22,338 nt of DNA, from positions 1-22,338 of the forward strand of contig JAGLBF010000027.1 of NCBI GenBank assembly GCA_018260375.1, read 5' to 3'. The stretch comes from Deinococcus sp. Its GTDB lineage: Bacteria > Deinococcota > Deinococci > Deinococcales > Deinococcaceae. Made by a program: the position numbers and the translations under genes. Shown here piece after piece: positions 14,899 to 22,123 of the stretch. Every line of letters starts with the position of its first letter. The first letter of the stretch is position 1. The notes beneath the pieces were generated by a model, which saw only the letters and a program-made list of their open reading frames with translations, searched no databases and was not told where the DNA came from.

Positions 14899-16056
14899 AT
14901 GACCTTTATGCCCGCGCTGTCGAAAAAAGTCCTCGGCCTCAAGCCTTCGTCTACGGTAGCTGTGACCACGCGGGCTTTAGAGCTCAAGCAGGCGGGGCGC
15001 GACATTATTTCGCTGTCGGTGGGTGAGCCTGATTTTGATACGCCGCCCCACATTATTGCCGCTGCCAAAGCCGCGCTGGATGCGGGTAGGACGCGCTATA
15101 CCAACGTAAATGGTATTCCCGAACTGCGAGGGGCCATCGCTGACAAACTGGCCCGCGAAAACGGCCTGAGCTACGCGCCTGAGGCGGTCACGGTGACCAG
15201 TGGCGGCAAGCAGGCGATATTTAATGCGCTGTTGGCACTGCTAGATGCAGGCGACGAAGTGCTGATCCCCGCGCCCCACTGGGTCAGTTACCCCGAAATG
15301 GTGCGCTTTGCAGGTGGCGTGCCTGTGACCGTACCCACCACCGCCGAAAGTGGCTATCAGTTAGACATCGCCGCACTGGAGGCTGCACTGACGCCGCGCA
15401 GCAAAATCATCATGCTCAACAGCCCCAACAACCCCACAGGCGCAGTGTACCCGCCAGAAACCTTGCAGGCAATAGCCGAAATTGCCCAGCAGCGCGGCCT
15501 GATGGTCATCAGCGATGAAATCTATGAGCACATCATCTACGGCGCGCCGCAGGTGAGTATTGCCCGCTTTGCACCGCAGCACACACTGGTCATCAACGGA
15601 GCCAGCAAAGCCTACGCCATGACCGGCTGGCGCATCGGCTATGCGGCGGGGCCAGGGCCGCTGATACAGGCTATGAATGCCATTCAGTCGCAAAGCACCA
15701 GCAACGCCAACTCGGTGGCACAGTGGGCTGCCGTCGCTGCCATAACTGGTAGCTACGCCTTTATTGAGGCCAGCCGCCAGGCGTTTCAGCGCCGCCGTGA
15801 CCGCATCGTGGCGGGCCTCAACGCCCAGGGCCTGCCTACGCCCACGCCGCAGGGGGCCTTTTATGTGCTGAGCGACACCACTTCGTTGCACCCTGACGAG
15901 CTAGAAGCGGGGCGCATTATCCTTGAAGGGGCCAATGTGGCCGTGGTGCCGGGCACTGATTTTGCTGCGCCAGGTCGGGTGCGCCTCAGCTACGCCACCA
16001 GTATGAAAAACATAGAAGAAGTGCTTCGCCGCCTAGAAACCCTGCCGCGCCGCTAA
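14899..16056 (+). CDS. aspC: Aspartate aminotransferase, class I/II (subgroup Ib)
   Basis: A PLP enzyme: aspartate + 2-oxoglutarate to oxaloacetate + glutamate, linking carbon and nitrogen metabolism; 385 aa, usual length. The Schiff-base lysine is K237 in NGASKAYAMTGWRIGY. Other active-site elements are SPNNPTG (175-181), D206 in ISDEIYEH, the cofactor phosphate loop SGGKQ (101-105) and R361 in RVRLSYATS for the substrate carboxylate. It closely resembles the Thermus AspAT from memory, so some activity on prephenate or other amino acids is possible. ATG 14899 is chosen for the leaderless -10; ATG 14908 (MPALSKKV) is an alternative. Confidence 0.93.
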   Translation: MTFMPALSKKVLGLKPSSTVAVTTRALELKQAGRDIISLSVGEPDFDTPPHIIAAAKAALDAGRTRYTNVNGIPELRGAIADKLARENGLSYAPEAVTVTSGGKQAIFNALLALLDAGDEVLIPAPHWVSYPEMVRFAGGVPVTVPTTAESGYQLDIAALEAALTPRSKIIMLNSPNNPTGAVYPPETLQAIAEIAQQRGLMVISDEIYEHIIYGAPQVSIARFAPQHTLVINGASKAYAMTGWRIGYAAGPGPLIQAMNAIQSQSTSNANSVAQWAAVAAITGSYAFIEASRQAFQRRRDRIVAGLNAQGLPTPTPQGAFYVLSDTTSLHPDELEAGRIILEGANVAVVPGTDFAAPGRVRLSYATSMKNIEEVLRRLETLPRR

Positions 16057-16128
16057 AGCGCTGCGGGGGCGCCATGTGACTACAGATTATGACTTGATCC
16101 CTGTTGAAAATGCAGTAAAAGCCGTATA

Positions 16129-16263
16129 ATACAGATTCCGATTGATTTGGTGTACTTCCGAATCAATCAGGGCGGATGCGAGTGGGAACAGCATACGGAA
16201 TGCGCGGTATGGAGCCGCAGGCAGCGCTTTTCCGACTGTGGTGGAATTTAGCGCAGTCCGTAT
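16129..16263 (+). repeat. MITE-like repeat, copy 7 (full length)
   Basis: ATACAGATTCCG (16129-16140) and GCGCAGTCCGTAT (16251-16263) form imperfect terminal inverted repeats with TA at both edges. The left arm folds as GATTGATT / AATCAATC, followed by the core AGGGCGGATGCGAGTGGGAA. A perfect TATAAT (16125-16130) straddles the left edge and TATAAA the right edge. It starts 72 nt after the aspC stop, same orientation. Confidence 0.9.
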
Positions 16264-16513
16264 AAAACTAGGGGCGGCCTTCCCTTTTGCAGTTCAATAC
16301 CGGCAGGGCTTTCACCCTTAATGGTACAGCCAGAACGTAGGCGTACGTTAAGCAAATGGATTCGGGATGCAGCGCCCGAATCCATTAGATGATGGTAGAG
16401 ATGAGGTGGGGCTCTGCGCACAGCGGCCTGCTCGGCAAATCGAACGGCTGGGTAAGGACTACTGGGTACAGGTGGTCAGTTGTCGGGAGTAACGGCTTAG
16501 CCTGACTCCTTTC
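16264..16513. other. Intergenic stretch with a perfect 12-bp hairpin, no gene recognised
   Basis: The gap between the convergent aspC and ammonium transporter genes (16057-16513) holds repeat copy 7 and then this stretch. The clear structure is AATGGATTCGGG (16355-16366) paired with CCCGAATCCATT (16375-16386), loop ATGCAGCG, without a T tract. A 23-codon frame (ATG 16321) runs through it, but with no support as a gene. The hairpin may act as a bidirectional end signal between convergent genes. Confidence 0.45.
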
Positions 16514-17845
16514 TCAGTCTCCACCCAGGAAGACCGGTACGCTCAGACCTGTTTCGTGTTCAGAATAGCCCTGTTCACTGTGCGCGGCGATATCTATACC
16601 GCCCATTTCCTGCGAGGGGTTGATGCGTAGTGGGGTCAACAAGCCCACCAACTTAAGGAGTATCCAGCTGCCCAGGCCGGTAAAAATCACCGTAAGTAGC
16701 ACAGCCTCGGCTTGGATCATCAGTTGATCACCAATGCCTTTGCCCGCACCAGTCGTCCAGGCAAAGGCGCCTGTGAGCAGCGCACCCACGATGCCGGCCA
16801 CGCCGTGACAGGCAAACACATCCAGCGCGTCGTCGGCCCGGAACAGGCGCTTGTACTGCACCGCCCAAAAGCTCGCCGTAGCTCCCAGTACACCGATGAG
16901 CATGGCAGCCCAGGGCGATACAAAGCCGCAAGCGGGGGTAATGGCGACCAAGCCCACCACCACGCCAGTGGCCGCACCAACGGCGCTGGGTTTGTCACCG
17001 CGCAGCCTTTCCCAGCCCAGCCAGGTCAGCATGGCCGTGGCCGTGGCAGCAACGGTGGTGATAAAGGCCAGCGCCGCCGTTTGGTTGGCCCCCAGTGCGC
17101 TGCCTGCGTTAAACCCTATCCAGCCAAACCACAGCAGCGCCGCGCCCAGCAGCACAAAGGGCACGTTGTGCGGCACATGCGCCACGCGTCCCACACCGAT
17201 ACGTGGCCCCAGTACCTGCGCAGCCACCAGGGCGCTGACCCCAGCGGCAATGTGAATCACCGTGCCGCCCGCGAAGTCCAGTGCCCCTTGCTTGAGCAGC
17301 AGGCCCTCTGGCCCCCAGACCATGTGAGCCAGAGGAGCGTAGATCAGCAGACTCCACAGCGCTCCAAAGAGGATAAACGCCCTAAAGCGCATACGCTCAA
17401 TCACTGCCCCCGAAATGAGTGCCAGGGCAATAACGGCGAACATGCCCTGAAAGGTGGCAAAGAGGTAGGCGGGAATGGTGCCGCTCAGTTGTCCCACCAG
17501 CCCGTTCAGGGCCGCGTAGCTCATGTTGCCGATCAGGGCGTTGCCAGGCGCAAAGGCAATGCTGTAGCCGACCAGCATCCACAGTACAAACACAAGGCCC
17601 ATAGACACAAAGCTCATCATCATGGTGTTCAGCACACTTTGTGAGCGGGTCAGACCACCGTAAAAAAAGGCCAAGCCAGGCGTCATCAGCATGACCAGGG
17701 CCGCCGAAATCATCATCCATGCGGTGTCGCCTGTGTCTAGTACGGGCTTGGCGGCACTCTGGGCGCTAGCGGCGCTGAGCAGCAGCAGGGTGATCAGCGG
17801 CAAAGCGCGCTTTAGGGTTGGGTTAAACGGGGTAACTGAGGACAT
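16514..17845 (-). CDS. amtB: Ammonium transporter
   Basis: An inner membrane ammonium channel of the Amt/Mep/Rh family; 443 aa. A cleavable signal-like N-terminus (to about 30) is followed by eleven expected helices. The twin pore histidines are H198 (DFAGGTVIHIAAG) and H347 (FACHGVAG). D190, eight residues before H198, matches the conserved Asp at the recruitment site. The signature TPGLAFFYGGL (55-65) is present. The acidic C-terminal tail (SQEMGGIDIAAHSEQGYSEH) is the segment that normally contacts PII. AAGGAGTC lies just upstream of the start. It follows the PII gene on the same strand by 110 nt, the classical glnK-amtB pair, so PII gating of this channel is the expected control. Confidence 0.95.
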   Translation of the reverse strand: MSSVTPFNPTLKRALPLITLLLLSAASAQSAAKPVLDTGDTAWMMISAALVMLMTPGLAFFYGGLTRSQSVLNTMMMSFVSMGLVFVLWMLVGYSIAFAPGNALIGNMSYAALNGLVGQLSGTIPAYLFATFQGMFAVIALALISGAVIERMRFRAFILFGALWSLLIYAPLAHMVWGPEGLLLKQGALDFAGGTVIHIAAGVSALVAAQVLGPRIGVGRVAHVPHNVPFVLLGAALLWFGWIGFNAGSALGANQTAALAFITTVAATATAMLTWLGWERLRGDKPSAVGAATGVVVGLVAITPACGFVSPWAAMLIGVLGATASFWAVQYKRLFRADDALDVFACHGVAGIVGALLTGAFAWTTGAGKGIGDQLMIQAEAVLLTVIFTGLGSWILLKLVGLLTPLRINPSQEMGGIDIAAHSEQGYSEHETGLSVPVFLGGD

Positions 17846-17955
17846 GTTGACTCCTTAAGCAGTGTGTAAACAGTGCGGGTGCAAAACGAAAGCCACGTGA
17901 GGCAAAAGCAGGAGATGAAGCAGAGGGGGGAGGGTTACAGTTATTGCGTTAACCG

Positions 17956-18333
17956 TCAACTGCTTGAGCGCACAGGACTGCCTTCTTGTAGGGGCGTCAG
18001 GGCACTATTGTCTTCTTCGCCTGTTCGGATACGTACCACGCGCTCTAACGGCTGTACAAAAATCTTGCCATCTCCCACCTCTCCGCTGCGCGCAGCCGTG
18101 CAGATGGCGGTAATCGCTAAGTCAACAAAAGGGTCACTCACCGCCATTTGCAACTGCACCTTGTCCTGAAACTCCACCATGACGCGGGTGCCTCTGTAGT
18201 GCGCTATCACTTCCTTTTCGCCGCCGTGACCGCTGACCCGTGACAGGGTAAGCCCAGTTATGCCCGCCTGAAACAGTGCTTCTTTGACCTGCTGCACCCG
18301 TTCGGGCCGTACCACCGCTGTGATAAGTTTCAT
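17956..18333 (-). CDS. glnB: Nitrogen regulatory protein PII (GlnB/GlnK)
   Basis: A 125-residue trimeric signal protein that senses 2-oxoglutarate and ATP/ADP and would control the downstream ammonium channel. The family signature GEVGDGKIFVQPLERVVRIRTGEED is seen in parts: GDGKIFV (87-93) and RIRTGEED (101-108). The T-loop runs SGHGGEKEVIAHYRGTRV. Y46 is present, but position 51, the Tyr uridylylated in enteric bacteria, is Val. The Thermus PII, as I recall it, has the same change. A Ser/Pro-rich tail of 13 or so residues (LTPLQEGSPVRSSS) extends beyond the usual end. GGGAGG precedes the ATG, and a near-consensus promoter lies 80-110 nt upstream. Confidence 0.93.
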   Translation of the reverse strand: MKLITAVVRPERVQQVKEALFQAGITGLTLSRVSGHGGEKEVIAHYRGTRVMVEFQDKVQLQMAVSDPFVDLAITAICTAARSGEVGDGKIFVQPLERVVRIRTGEEDNSALTPLQEGSPVRSSS

Positions 18334-18414
18334 CGCCTGCCTCCCTGAGGGTGAATACTACAGAATGAGCAAAAATAATCTGACACTGTGCAAAGACTTC
18401 TGCTGTCTTTACCA

Positions 18415-18443
18415 AAGTTAGAGCTATATTTGCAATTTGTCAA
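18415..18443 (-). promoter_or_regulatory. Promoter of the PII-ammonium transporter operon
   Basis: On the minus strand: -35 TTGACA (18438-18443, perfect consensus), 17-bp spacer, -10 TAACTT (18415-18420). Transcription would start near 18408, about 75 nt before the PII start codon. A TTGCAA palindrome (18430-18435) sits inside the spacer. Confidence 0.7.
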
Positions 18444-18544
18444 ACCATAATTTGCAAATTGCTCATCATTGTCTGTACGACTTGCATGCAGATTGCTCAG
18501 GGGCTTGAGAGATACTCACGCGATCGTTGCAATGTTCTTTGCAT
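18430..18544. promoter_or_regulatory. Cluster of five TTGCA motifs around the PII promoter
   Basis: TTGCAA or TTGCAT occurs at 18430, 18452, 18482, 18527 and 18539. The second lies in a 12-bp perfect palindrome AATTTGCAAATT (18449-18460) directly upstream of the -35. The first two are 22 bp apart. The surroundings are AT-rich. This looks like binding sites for a regulator of nitrogen genes; the protein is unknown. Confidence 0.4.
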
Positions 18545-18579
18545 ATATTTTTTTCTCGTTATGTTATAAGACTGACTGT

Positions 18580-18645
18580 GATTCAATCAGGTCGTTGCTG
18601 ATTGAATGAGGGCGGATACGCGTAAGAAAAAATACGGGTGTTGCT
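18580..18645 (+). repeat. MITE-like repeat, copy 8 (left part only)
   Basis: It lacks the terminal repeat but keeps the best left-arm hairpin of the family: ATTCAATCAG / CTGATTGAAT, 10 bp, loop GTCGTTG. GAGGGCGGATACGCGTAAGA and AAAATACGGGTGTTGC follow, after which similarity ends. It lies between the promoter region of the PII gene and the 3' end of the DUF4126 gene, on the strand opposite to both. Confidence 0.75.
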
Positions 18646-18670
18646 CTATTCCTGATCACAGCCAAGTCAG

Positions 18671-18722
18671 CAAACCAGCCGTCAACAAGCCAGCCCTCAA
18701 AAAACCAGCCACGGTAGGCTGG
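18671..18722. repeat. Three 15-bp tandem repeats ending in a small hairpin
   Basis: The units are CAAACCAGCCGTCAA (18671-18685), CAAGCCAGCCCTCAA (18686-18700) and AAAACCAGCCACGGT (18701-18715). The last CCAGCC (18705-18710) pairs with GGCTGG (18717-18722). Further on, GTAACTG/CAGTTAC (about 18800-18818) forms another hairpin. The 18646-18852 stretch shows no gene I can support; a frame through it would read as a KPA-repeat peptide with one hydrophobic segment. Confidence 0.4.
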
Positions 18723-18852
18723 CAGATTTGTTGGACTGTTGTTTTTGTAGCGACGAGCTGGCTATTTTGTACAGACAGGCAGCCGGTCATTGATGGCCGG
18801 TAACTGACAGCCAGTTACTGACGCTGAGCGCCCCGACACTAAGTGCTGCTGG

Positions 18853-19416
18853 TTATAACCGGCGTGCGCGTGCTGTGCGATTTTTCCACAGGCGGTAGCC
18901 ACCGTAGACCAGCGGAATCATCATCAGGGCGGCGATAATAGGCATAAAGATAGCCAGCAGGCTGAGGGTCGCTGAGGTACTGTCTTCAGCAAGTGAAAGG
19001 GCGGGGTTGCCCAGACCCGCCGTGGTGAGGGTGGCTGCGGGGCGGATAACCGTGCGGCCCAGCTGCACGCTGCCGGCTGTTATAAAGCCCAGCAGCAGCA
19101 ACACATTGGGATCAATATGGCCTATCAGGTGGGTGTTAGAAGCAAAGAGCACTGCCCCCGCCGCCGCGTTGAGGATGCCGCCAAAGGTGTGGATGGCGCT
19201 GTCTACCCCGGGAATTTTGTCGCCCACAAAGTCTAGTGCGCCCACAGCTGTTATGATCAGCAGCACCCACAGGTTGCCTAGCAACGTAAACGGCTCTTGC
19301 AGGTGCAGCAGCCCAAAGTGTTGCAACAAGCCCACCAGCACCAGCGGAATATAGGCGTTGAGCCCAGCGGCGCTCGACAGGCCCAGTGAGGAGAGCAACC
19401 CAGAGAAAAGTTCCAT
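18853..19416 (-). CDS. DUF4126 family membrane protein
   Basis: 187 aa, about four to five hydrophobic segments in the inner membrane. The N-terminus SLGLSSAAGLNAYIPLVLVG (about 9-28) and the motif ALDFVGDKIPGVDSAIHTFG (about 60-79) are characteristic of DUF4126. An Ala/Gly-rich helix (ILNAAAGAVLFAS) and GSVQLGRTVIRPAATLTT follow. It ends with a basic cytoplasmic tail (WKNRTARARRL). Biochemical function is not known to me. The start at 19416 (MELFSGLL) is chosen because the family begins here and TATCTT (19425-19430) lies 8 nt upstream, as in leaderless genes. An ATG at 19548 would add 44 residues without family character. Confidence 0.82.
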   Translation of the reverse strand: MELFSGLLSSLGLSSAAGLNAYIPLVLVGLLQHFGLLHLQEPFTLLGNLWVLLIITAVGALDFVGDKIPGVDSAIHTFGGILNAAAGAVLFASNTHLIGHIDPNVLLLLGFITAGSVQLGRTVIRPAATLTTAGLGNPALSLAEDSTSATLSLLAIFMPIIAALMMIPLVYGGYRLWKNRTARARRL

Positions 19417-19424
19417 CTTGCTCA

Positions 19425-19430
19425 AAGATA
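19425..19430 (-). promoter_or_regulatory. -10 box of a probable leaderless promoter for the DUF4126 gene
   Basis: TATCTT on the minus strand ends 8 nt before the ATG at 19416. No Shine-Dalgarno site is present. Confidence 0.35.
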
Positions 19431-19652
19431 CACGGGTGGACGCGGCAACATTGCGCGGTGAGATCTTGAGCGAATATTTAGCAAAGGGAGTGATACGAAC
19501 GGTATCGCCCGCGCCGTCACGAAGTCTGTACGGGTGATTTGCGCTCACTGGCCTGCTTTCACCGTGTAGTCAATATGGTTCAAGTCACAAAGGTTTAAGT
19601 TGCAGCTGGTATGCGTTGGCCAAGAGCGACAACGTACCCGCTTTGGGCTTGG

Positions 19653-20315
19653 TCAGGTTGACCGCTTTGGTGGTTCGTCCCCTACCGCCTGAGCCGTTCC
19701 CTCGGGCCGCTGCACTTCAGGCTCAGGCGGCTTGGGTCGCAGGTCGGTGGCATTAAAGCGCTGCTGTGCGGCAAGTAAACCCTCAGTGGCCCACGCTTCG
19801 GCAGCACTCGCCCCCAGAGTAACCAGCTGTTGCAAGGTCACTTGTTCGTCTTCGGCCCACTTGCTCAGCACCCAGTCGCTCACGCTGTAGTTGCTGGGTG
19901 GGCGCGATATACCGATTTTCAGGCGAGCAAAGCTGTCACTGCCCAGCACGCGCATAATATCACGTACACCATTTTGTCCGCCATGCCGCCCGCCTGAGCG
20001 CAGCCGCAGCAGCCCAAAGGGACTGTCTAGGTCATCTTGCATCACCAGTACCGCTTCGGGACTCAGTTTGTAAAATTGCACCAGCGGCAACACCGCCCCG
20101 CCTGAACTATTCATGTAGGTTTGCGGCTTGAGCAGCACGATTTTTTCGCCCAGTAGCCGAAACTCTGCCACTTCGCCCGCCGCCGCGCCGCCGCCTTCCT
20201 TGCGCCATATCAGGCTGTAGCGGCGGGCCAGTTCGTCTGCGATCAGCCAGCCAATGTTGTGGCGGGTGCGGGCGTACTGCGTGGTGGGGTTGCCCAGCGC
20301 CACAATCAGTTTCAC
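19653..20315 (-). CDS. pth: Peptidyl-tRNA hydrolase
   Basis: It recycles tRNA by cleaving the ester bond of peptidyl-tRNA dropped from ribosomes; cytoplasmic monomer, 220 aa. The catalytic H19 (RTRHNIGW) and D94 (MQDDLDSPFG) are present, with substrate-contacting N9 (LGNP), N69 (QTYMNSSG) and N115 (GGRHGGQNGVRDI). About 30 Pro/Glu-rich residues extend the C-terminus beyond the usual 190 or so. Translation starts at GTG 20315, only 3 nt after the stop of the upstream gene, with GAGG as a possible ribosome site inside that gene, so the two are probably translated together. Confidence 0.95.
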   Translation of the reverse strand: MKLIVALGNPTTQYARTRHNIGWLIADELARRYSLIWRKEGGGAAAGEVAEFRLLGEKIVLLKPQTYMNSSGGAVLPLVQFYKLSPEAVLVMQDDLDSPFGLLRLRSGGRHGGQNGVRDIMRVLGSDSFARLKIGISRPPSNYSVSDWVLSKWAEDEQVTLQQLVTLGASAAEAWATEGLLAAQQRFNATDLRPKPPEPEVQRPEGTAQAVGDEPPKRST

Positions 20316-20318
20316 GCT

Positions 20319-20762
20319 TTACGCCTCGTGCGAGGTCAGCAGCTCTTGTACTTGCTGGTAGGCCTGCTTGACGGCGGGCAATTCTTTGGCCTGCTCGTAG
20401 CCTTCTCGAAAAGCCGAGAAACGGGTATCAGTCTGCGAAAAGAGCAGGTTGTACGCCTGTCTGATGTCTTGCAGGTGGCGCTCGGTCAGCGAGGTGTTTT
20501 TCTGGTCGATCACTTCGTCCAGCGTCGCCATCAACGCCGAGAGTGGGCGCAGCCACTGAAAGTTGGCATCAGAAGTCACCAGGGTATACAGGGTAAACGG
20601 TGAGGCAATCTTACCGTGCAAAAATTCGTAGTTGCTTTTGGTGTGATCCAGCAGCGCCGAGTGAAAGTGGCGCAGGGTCTGGGCCAAGGCGTTGAGGCGG
20701 GTACGGATGACCTGGTCGGTGGTCTGGCTGGTTTGGTGGGTGGAGTCAGGAGAAGCAGTCAT
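20319..20762 (-). CDS. Conserved hypothetical helical protein
   Basis: 147 aa, cytoplasmic, almost all helical. The first 18 residues are Ser/Thr/Gln-rich. The body is built around LNALAQTLRHFHSALLDHTK and the block FQWLRPLSALMATLDEVID, which I recall from uncharacterised bacterial proteins without an assigned function. A Gln-rich amphipathic helix ends the protein (KQAYQQVQELLTSHEA). It is the first gene of a two-gene unit with pth (3-nt gap) and divergent from the gene at 20818, with 55 nt between start codons. A link to translation is possible from context only. No clear ribosome site precedes the ATG. Confidence 0.7.
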   Translation of the reverse strand: MTASPDSTHQTSQTTDQVIRTRLNALAQTLRHFHSALLDHTKSNYEFLHGKIASPFTLYTLVTSDANFQWLRPLSALMATLDEVIDQKNTSLTERHLQDIRQAYNLLFSQTDTRFSAFREGYEQAKELPAVKQAYQQVQELLTSHEA

Positions 20763-20817
20763 GTGCAGCAGTTTGCCACAGGGCTGGCCTCTGGTGCGAG
20801 GGTGCTACCTTAAAGAA

Positions 20818-21327
20818 ATGCTGCAATACCGTGCTCCCCTTTCTACTGATTTTGAAGCCCTACAAGCGCTTGACCTGGCTCAGCAACGCCGCCAAGACAG
20901 CCAATTTGACACGCTCGACGAGCGCGAACGCAGCAGCCGCCTGCGGACTTCACTGGCTGCTCTCAAGTTTTTTGAGCGCAGTGAGCACAGCTTTGTCGCC
21001 ACCGACGGCGGCGAAACGCTGCGGGGCGCTTTGCTGGCCCAGGCGGTCTGGCAAGGTGACCGCCCAGTTGTGTTGGTGGTGCAGGTGCTGCTCAGCGCTG
21101 AGGACGCTGGTAATGCGGGGGCGAGTGACAGTGGCGCTGAGGTGGCTCAGGGTTTACTGCACGCCTGTGTCAAAAGCGCCTATGACAGCGCGGTATATGA
21201 GGTACATTTTCCGCTGAGCGCTGAACTAGGGGCCGCTGCCCACGCCGAAGAAGCCCGTGTCTTAGGTCAGTATGCGGTGTGCTACCTGGGTTCACGGGCG
21301 CAAACGGCCCCAGGCCAGCCGATTTAG
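20818..21327 (+). CDS. DUF1999 / GNAT-like protein
   Basis: 169 aa. The segments TSLAALKFFERSEHSFVA, LLAQAVWQGDRPVVLVVQVL and VKSAYDSAVYEVHFPL match, as I recall it, a Thermus thermophilus GNAT-fold protein of the DUF1999 family (AQAVWQG and VKSAYDAGVYEV there). An acetyltransferase-type fold is therefore likely. The acetyl-CoA P-loop (R/Q-x-x-G-x-G/A) is not evident, so catalytic activity is doubtful. ATG 20818 is chosen: homology starts soon after, and TACCTT (20806-20811) lies 6 nt upstream. The open frame upstream overlaps the divergent gene. It is divergently transcribed from the hypothetical-pth unit. Confidence 0.72.
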   Translation: MLQYRAPLSTDFEALQALDLAQQRRQDSQFDTLDERERSSRLRTSLAALKFFERSEHSFVATDGGETLRGALLAQAVWQGDRPVVLVVQVLLSAEDAGNAGASDSGAEVAQGLLHACVKSAYDSAVYEVHFPLSAELGAAAHAEEARVLGQYAVCYLGSRAQTAPGQPI

Positions 21328-21394
21328 GAGGCGCTGACCTTGCGTATACTCTCATAACGTACCTTCAGCACCGATAAGGCTTTATTCTGAGCGC

Positions 21395-21544
21395 ATACGC
21401 ATTCCGCTTGGTTTCAGCACAGTCGTAAATCAGCACAGTCGTAAAAGCGCTGTCTGCACCTTCATACCGCAAAAGGCATACTTTTTTTACTCCTGCTGGC
21501 CTGCTTCCACCGCGTTTTTGACAGGGTTTAATCGCAATCCGTAG
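21395..21544 (-). repeat. MITE-like repeat, copy 9 (inverted, with internal duplication)
   Basis: Minus-strand orientation. Plus-strand ends are ATACGCATTCCG (21395-21406) and CGCAATCCGTA (21533-21543). Inside, CAGCACAGTCGTAAAT (21415-21430) is duplicated in tandem as CAGCACAGTCGTAAAA (21431-21446). It ends 23 nt before the start of the gene at 21568. Confidence 0.75.
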
Positions 21545-21567
21545 TACCCTTTACAAGGAGCCCCCAC

Positions 21568-21801
21568 ATGACCCAAACTGACCCTTCCGGCAACAAACCC
21601 ACCCGTATTATTCTCGGTGTGCGCGGTATGAACAAAGAAGCGGGCGAGCGCATTGCCGCCCTACTGCGCGACTGCCCTGGCGTGGTACAGGCTGTCCCTG
21701 ACCAGGGCCAAATCGCCGTGAGCTATGACCCAGGCCAACTGACCGTTATGGATTTGGTGCGGCTGGTACGCAACCAGGGCTTCTTGGCAGGCATGATCTA
21801 A
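21568..21801 (+). CDS. HMA-like small protein lacking the metal-binding cysteines
   Basis: 77 aa with the beta-alpha-beta-beta-alpha pattern of heavy-metal-associated domains: RIILGVRGMNKEAGERIAAL, then a GVVQAVPDQGQIAVSYDPGQ segment and a final helix VMDLVRLVRNQGF. At the place of the GMTCxxC metal site it reads GMNKEAG (20-26), so both cysteines are replaced (K23, G26). The only Cys is C36. It should not bind copper in the usual way; the fold may instead serve protein contacts. AAGGAG with a 7-nt spacer precedes the ATG. The stop is 4 nt before the DUF503 start, so they form an operon. Confidence 0.7.
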   Translation: MTQTDPSGNKPTRIILGVRGMNKEAGERIAALLRDCPGVVQAVPDQGQIAVSYDPGQLTVMDLVRLVRNQGFLAGMI

Positions 21802-21805
21802 GGCT

Positions 21806-22123
21806 GTGGCGCAGGGCTATGTAGGCATGCTGCGGCTGCGGCTAGAGATGCCCTGGGTGTCTAACCTCAAGGAAAAGCGGGCCCTGGTGCGCCCCGTCGT
21901 TGACCGCCTCAAGGCACGCTTTCCGCTGACGGTGGGCCGCATAGACGGCCTCAACGCCCACACCTGGGAAGTCATCGTTATTGTCACGGTGAGCAGTGAT
22001 TACGCCTGGGTAGAAGAAACGCTCAACATGGCTGCCGACTTTGTAGCTGCGCAGGGCGAATACCAGATTACCCAGGAAGACAGCAGCATCGTGGCGCTGG
22101 AGGACTTGTTAGACGAAAGCTAA
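21806..22123 (+). CDS. DUF503 (YlxP-like) family protein
   Basis: 105 aa. The family pattern is clear: GYVGMLRLRLEMPWVSNLKE at the N-terminus (compare VGVLRLELRLPxxxSLKEKR), KRALVRPVVDRLKARF, then the central strand WEVIVIVTVSSDYAWVEETL. DUF503 proteins are small alpha/beta proteins; in many bacteria they are encoded near rbfA and infB, which are not seen here. Molecular function unknown. The start is GTG 21806, 4 nt after the preceding stop, because the first family strand begins immediately; the next ATG would remove it. The terminal repeat of MITE-like copy 10 begins on the last base of its TAA. Confidence 0.85.
   Translation: MAQGYVGMLRLRLEMPWVSNLKEKRALVRPVVDRLKARFPLTVGRIDGLNAHTWEVIVIVTVSSDYAWVEETLNMAADFVAAQGEYQITQEDSSIVALEDLLDES

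Noticed and set aside
16321..16392. 23-codon frame through the 12-bp hairpin
   Set aside because: Too short, no ribosome site, and the sequence is explained by the inverted repeat.
16712..17644. Long plus-strand frame opposite amtB (310 codons)
   Set aside because: The His/Gln-rich product is the antisense shadow of a membrane protein gene; no ribosome site or family.
18671..18715. Possible CRISPR or satellite array
   Set aside because: Only three 15-bp units without spacers; no cas genes in the window.
18606..18803. 65-codon plus-strand frame with KPA repeats and a hydrophobic segment
   Set aside because: It starts inside repeat copy 8, has no ribosome site or leaderless -10, and its KPA repeats come from the 15-bp DNA tandem repeat. 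No recognisable family.
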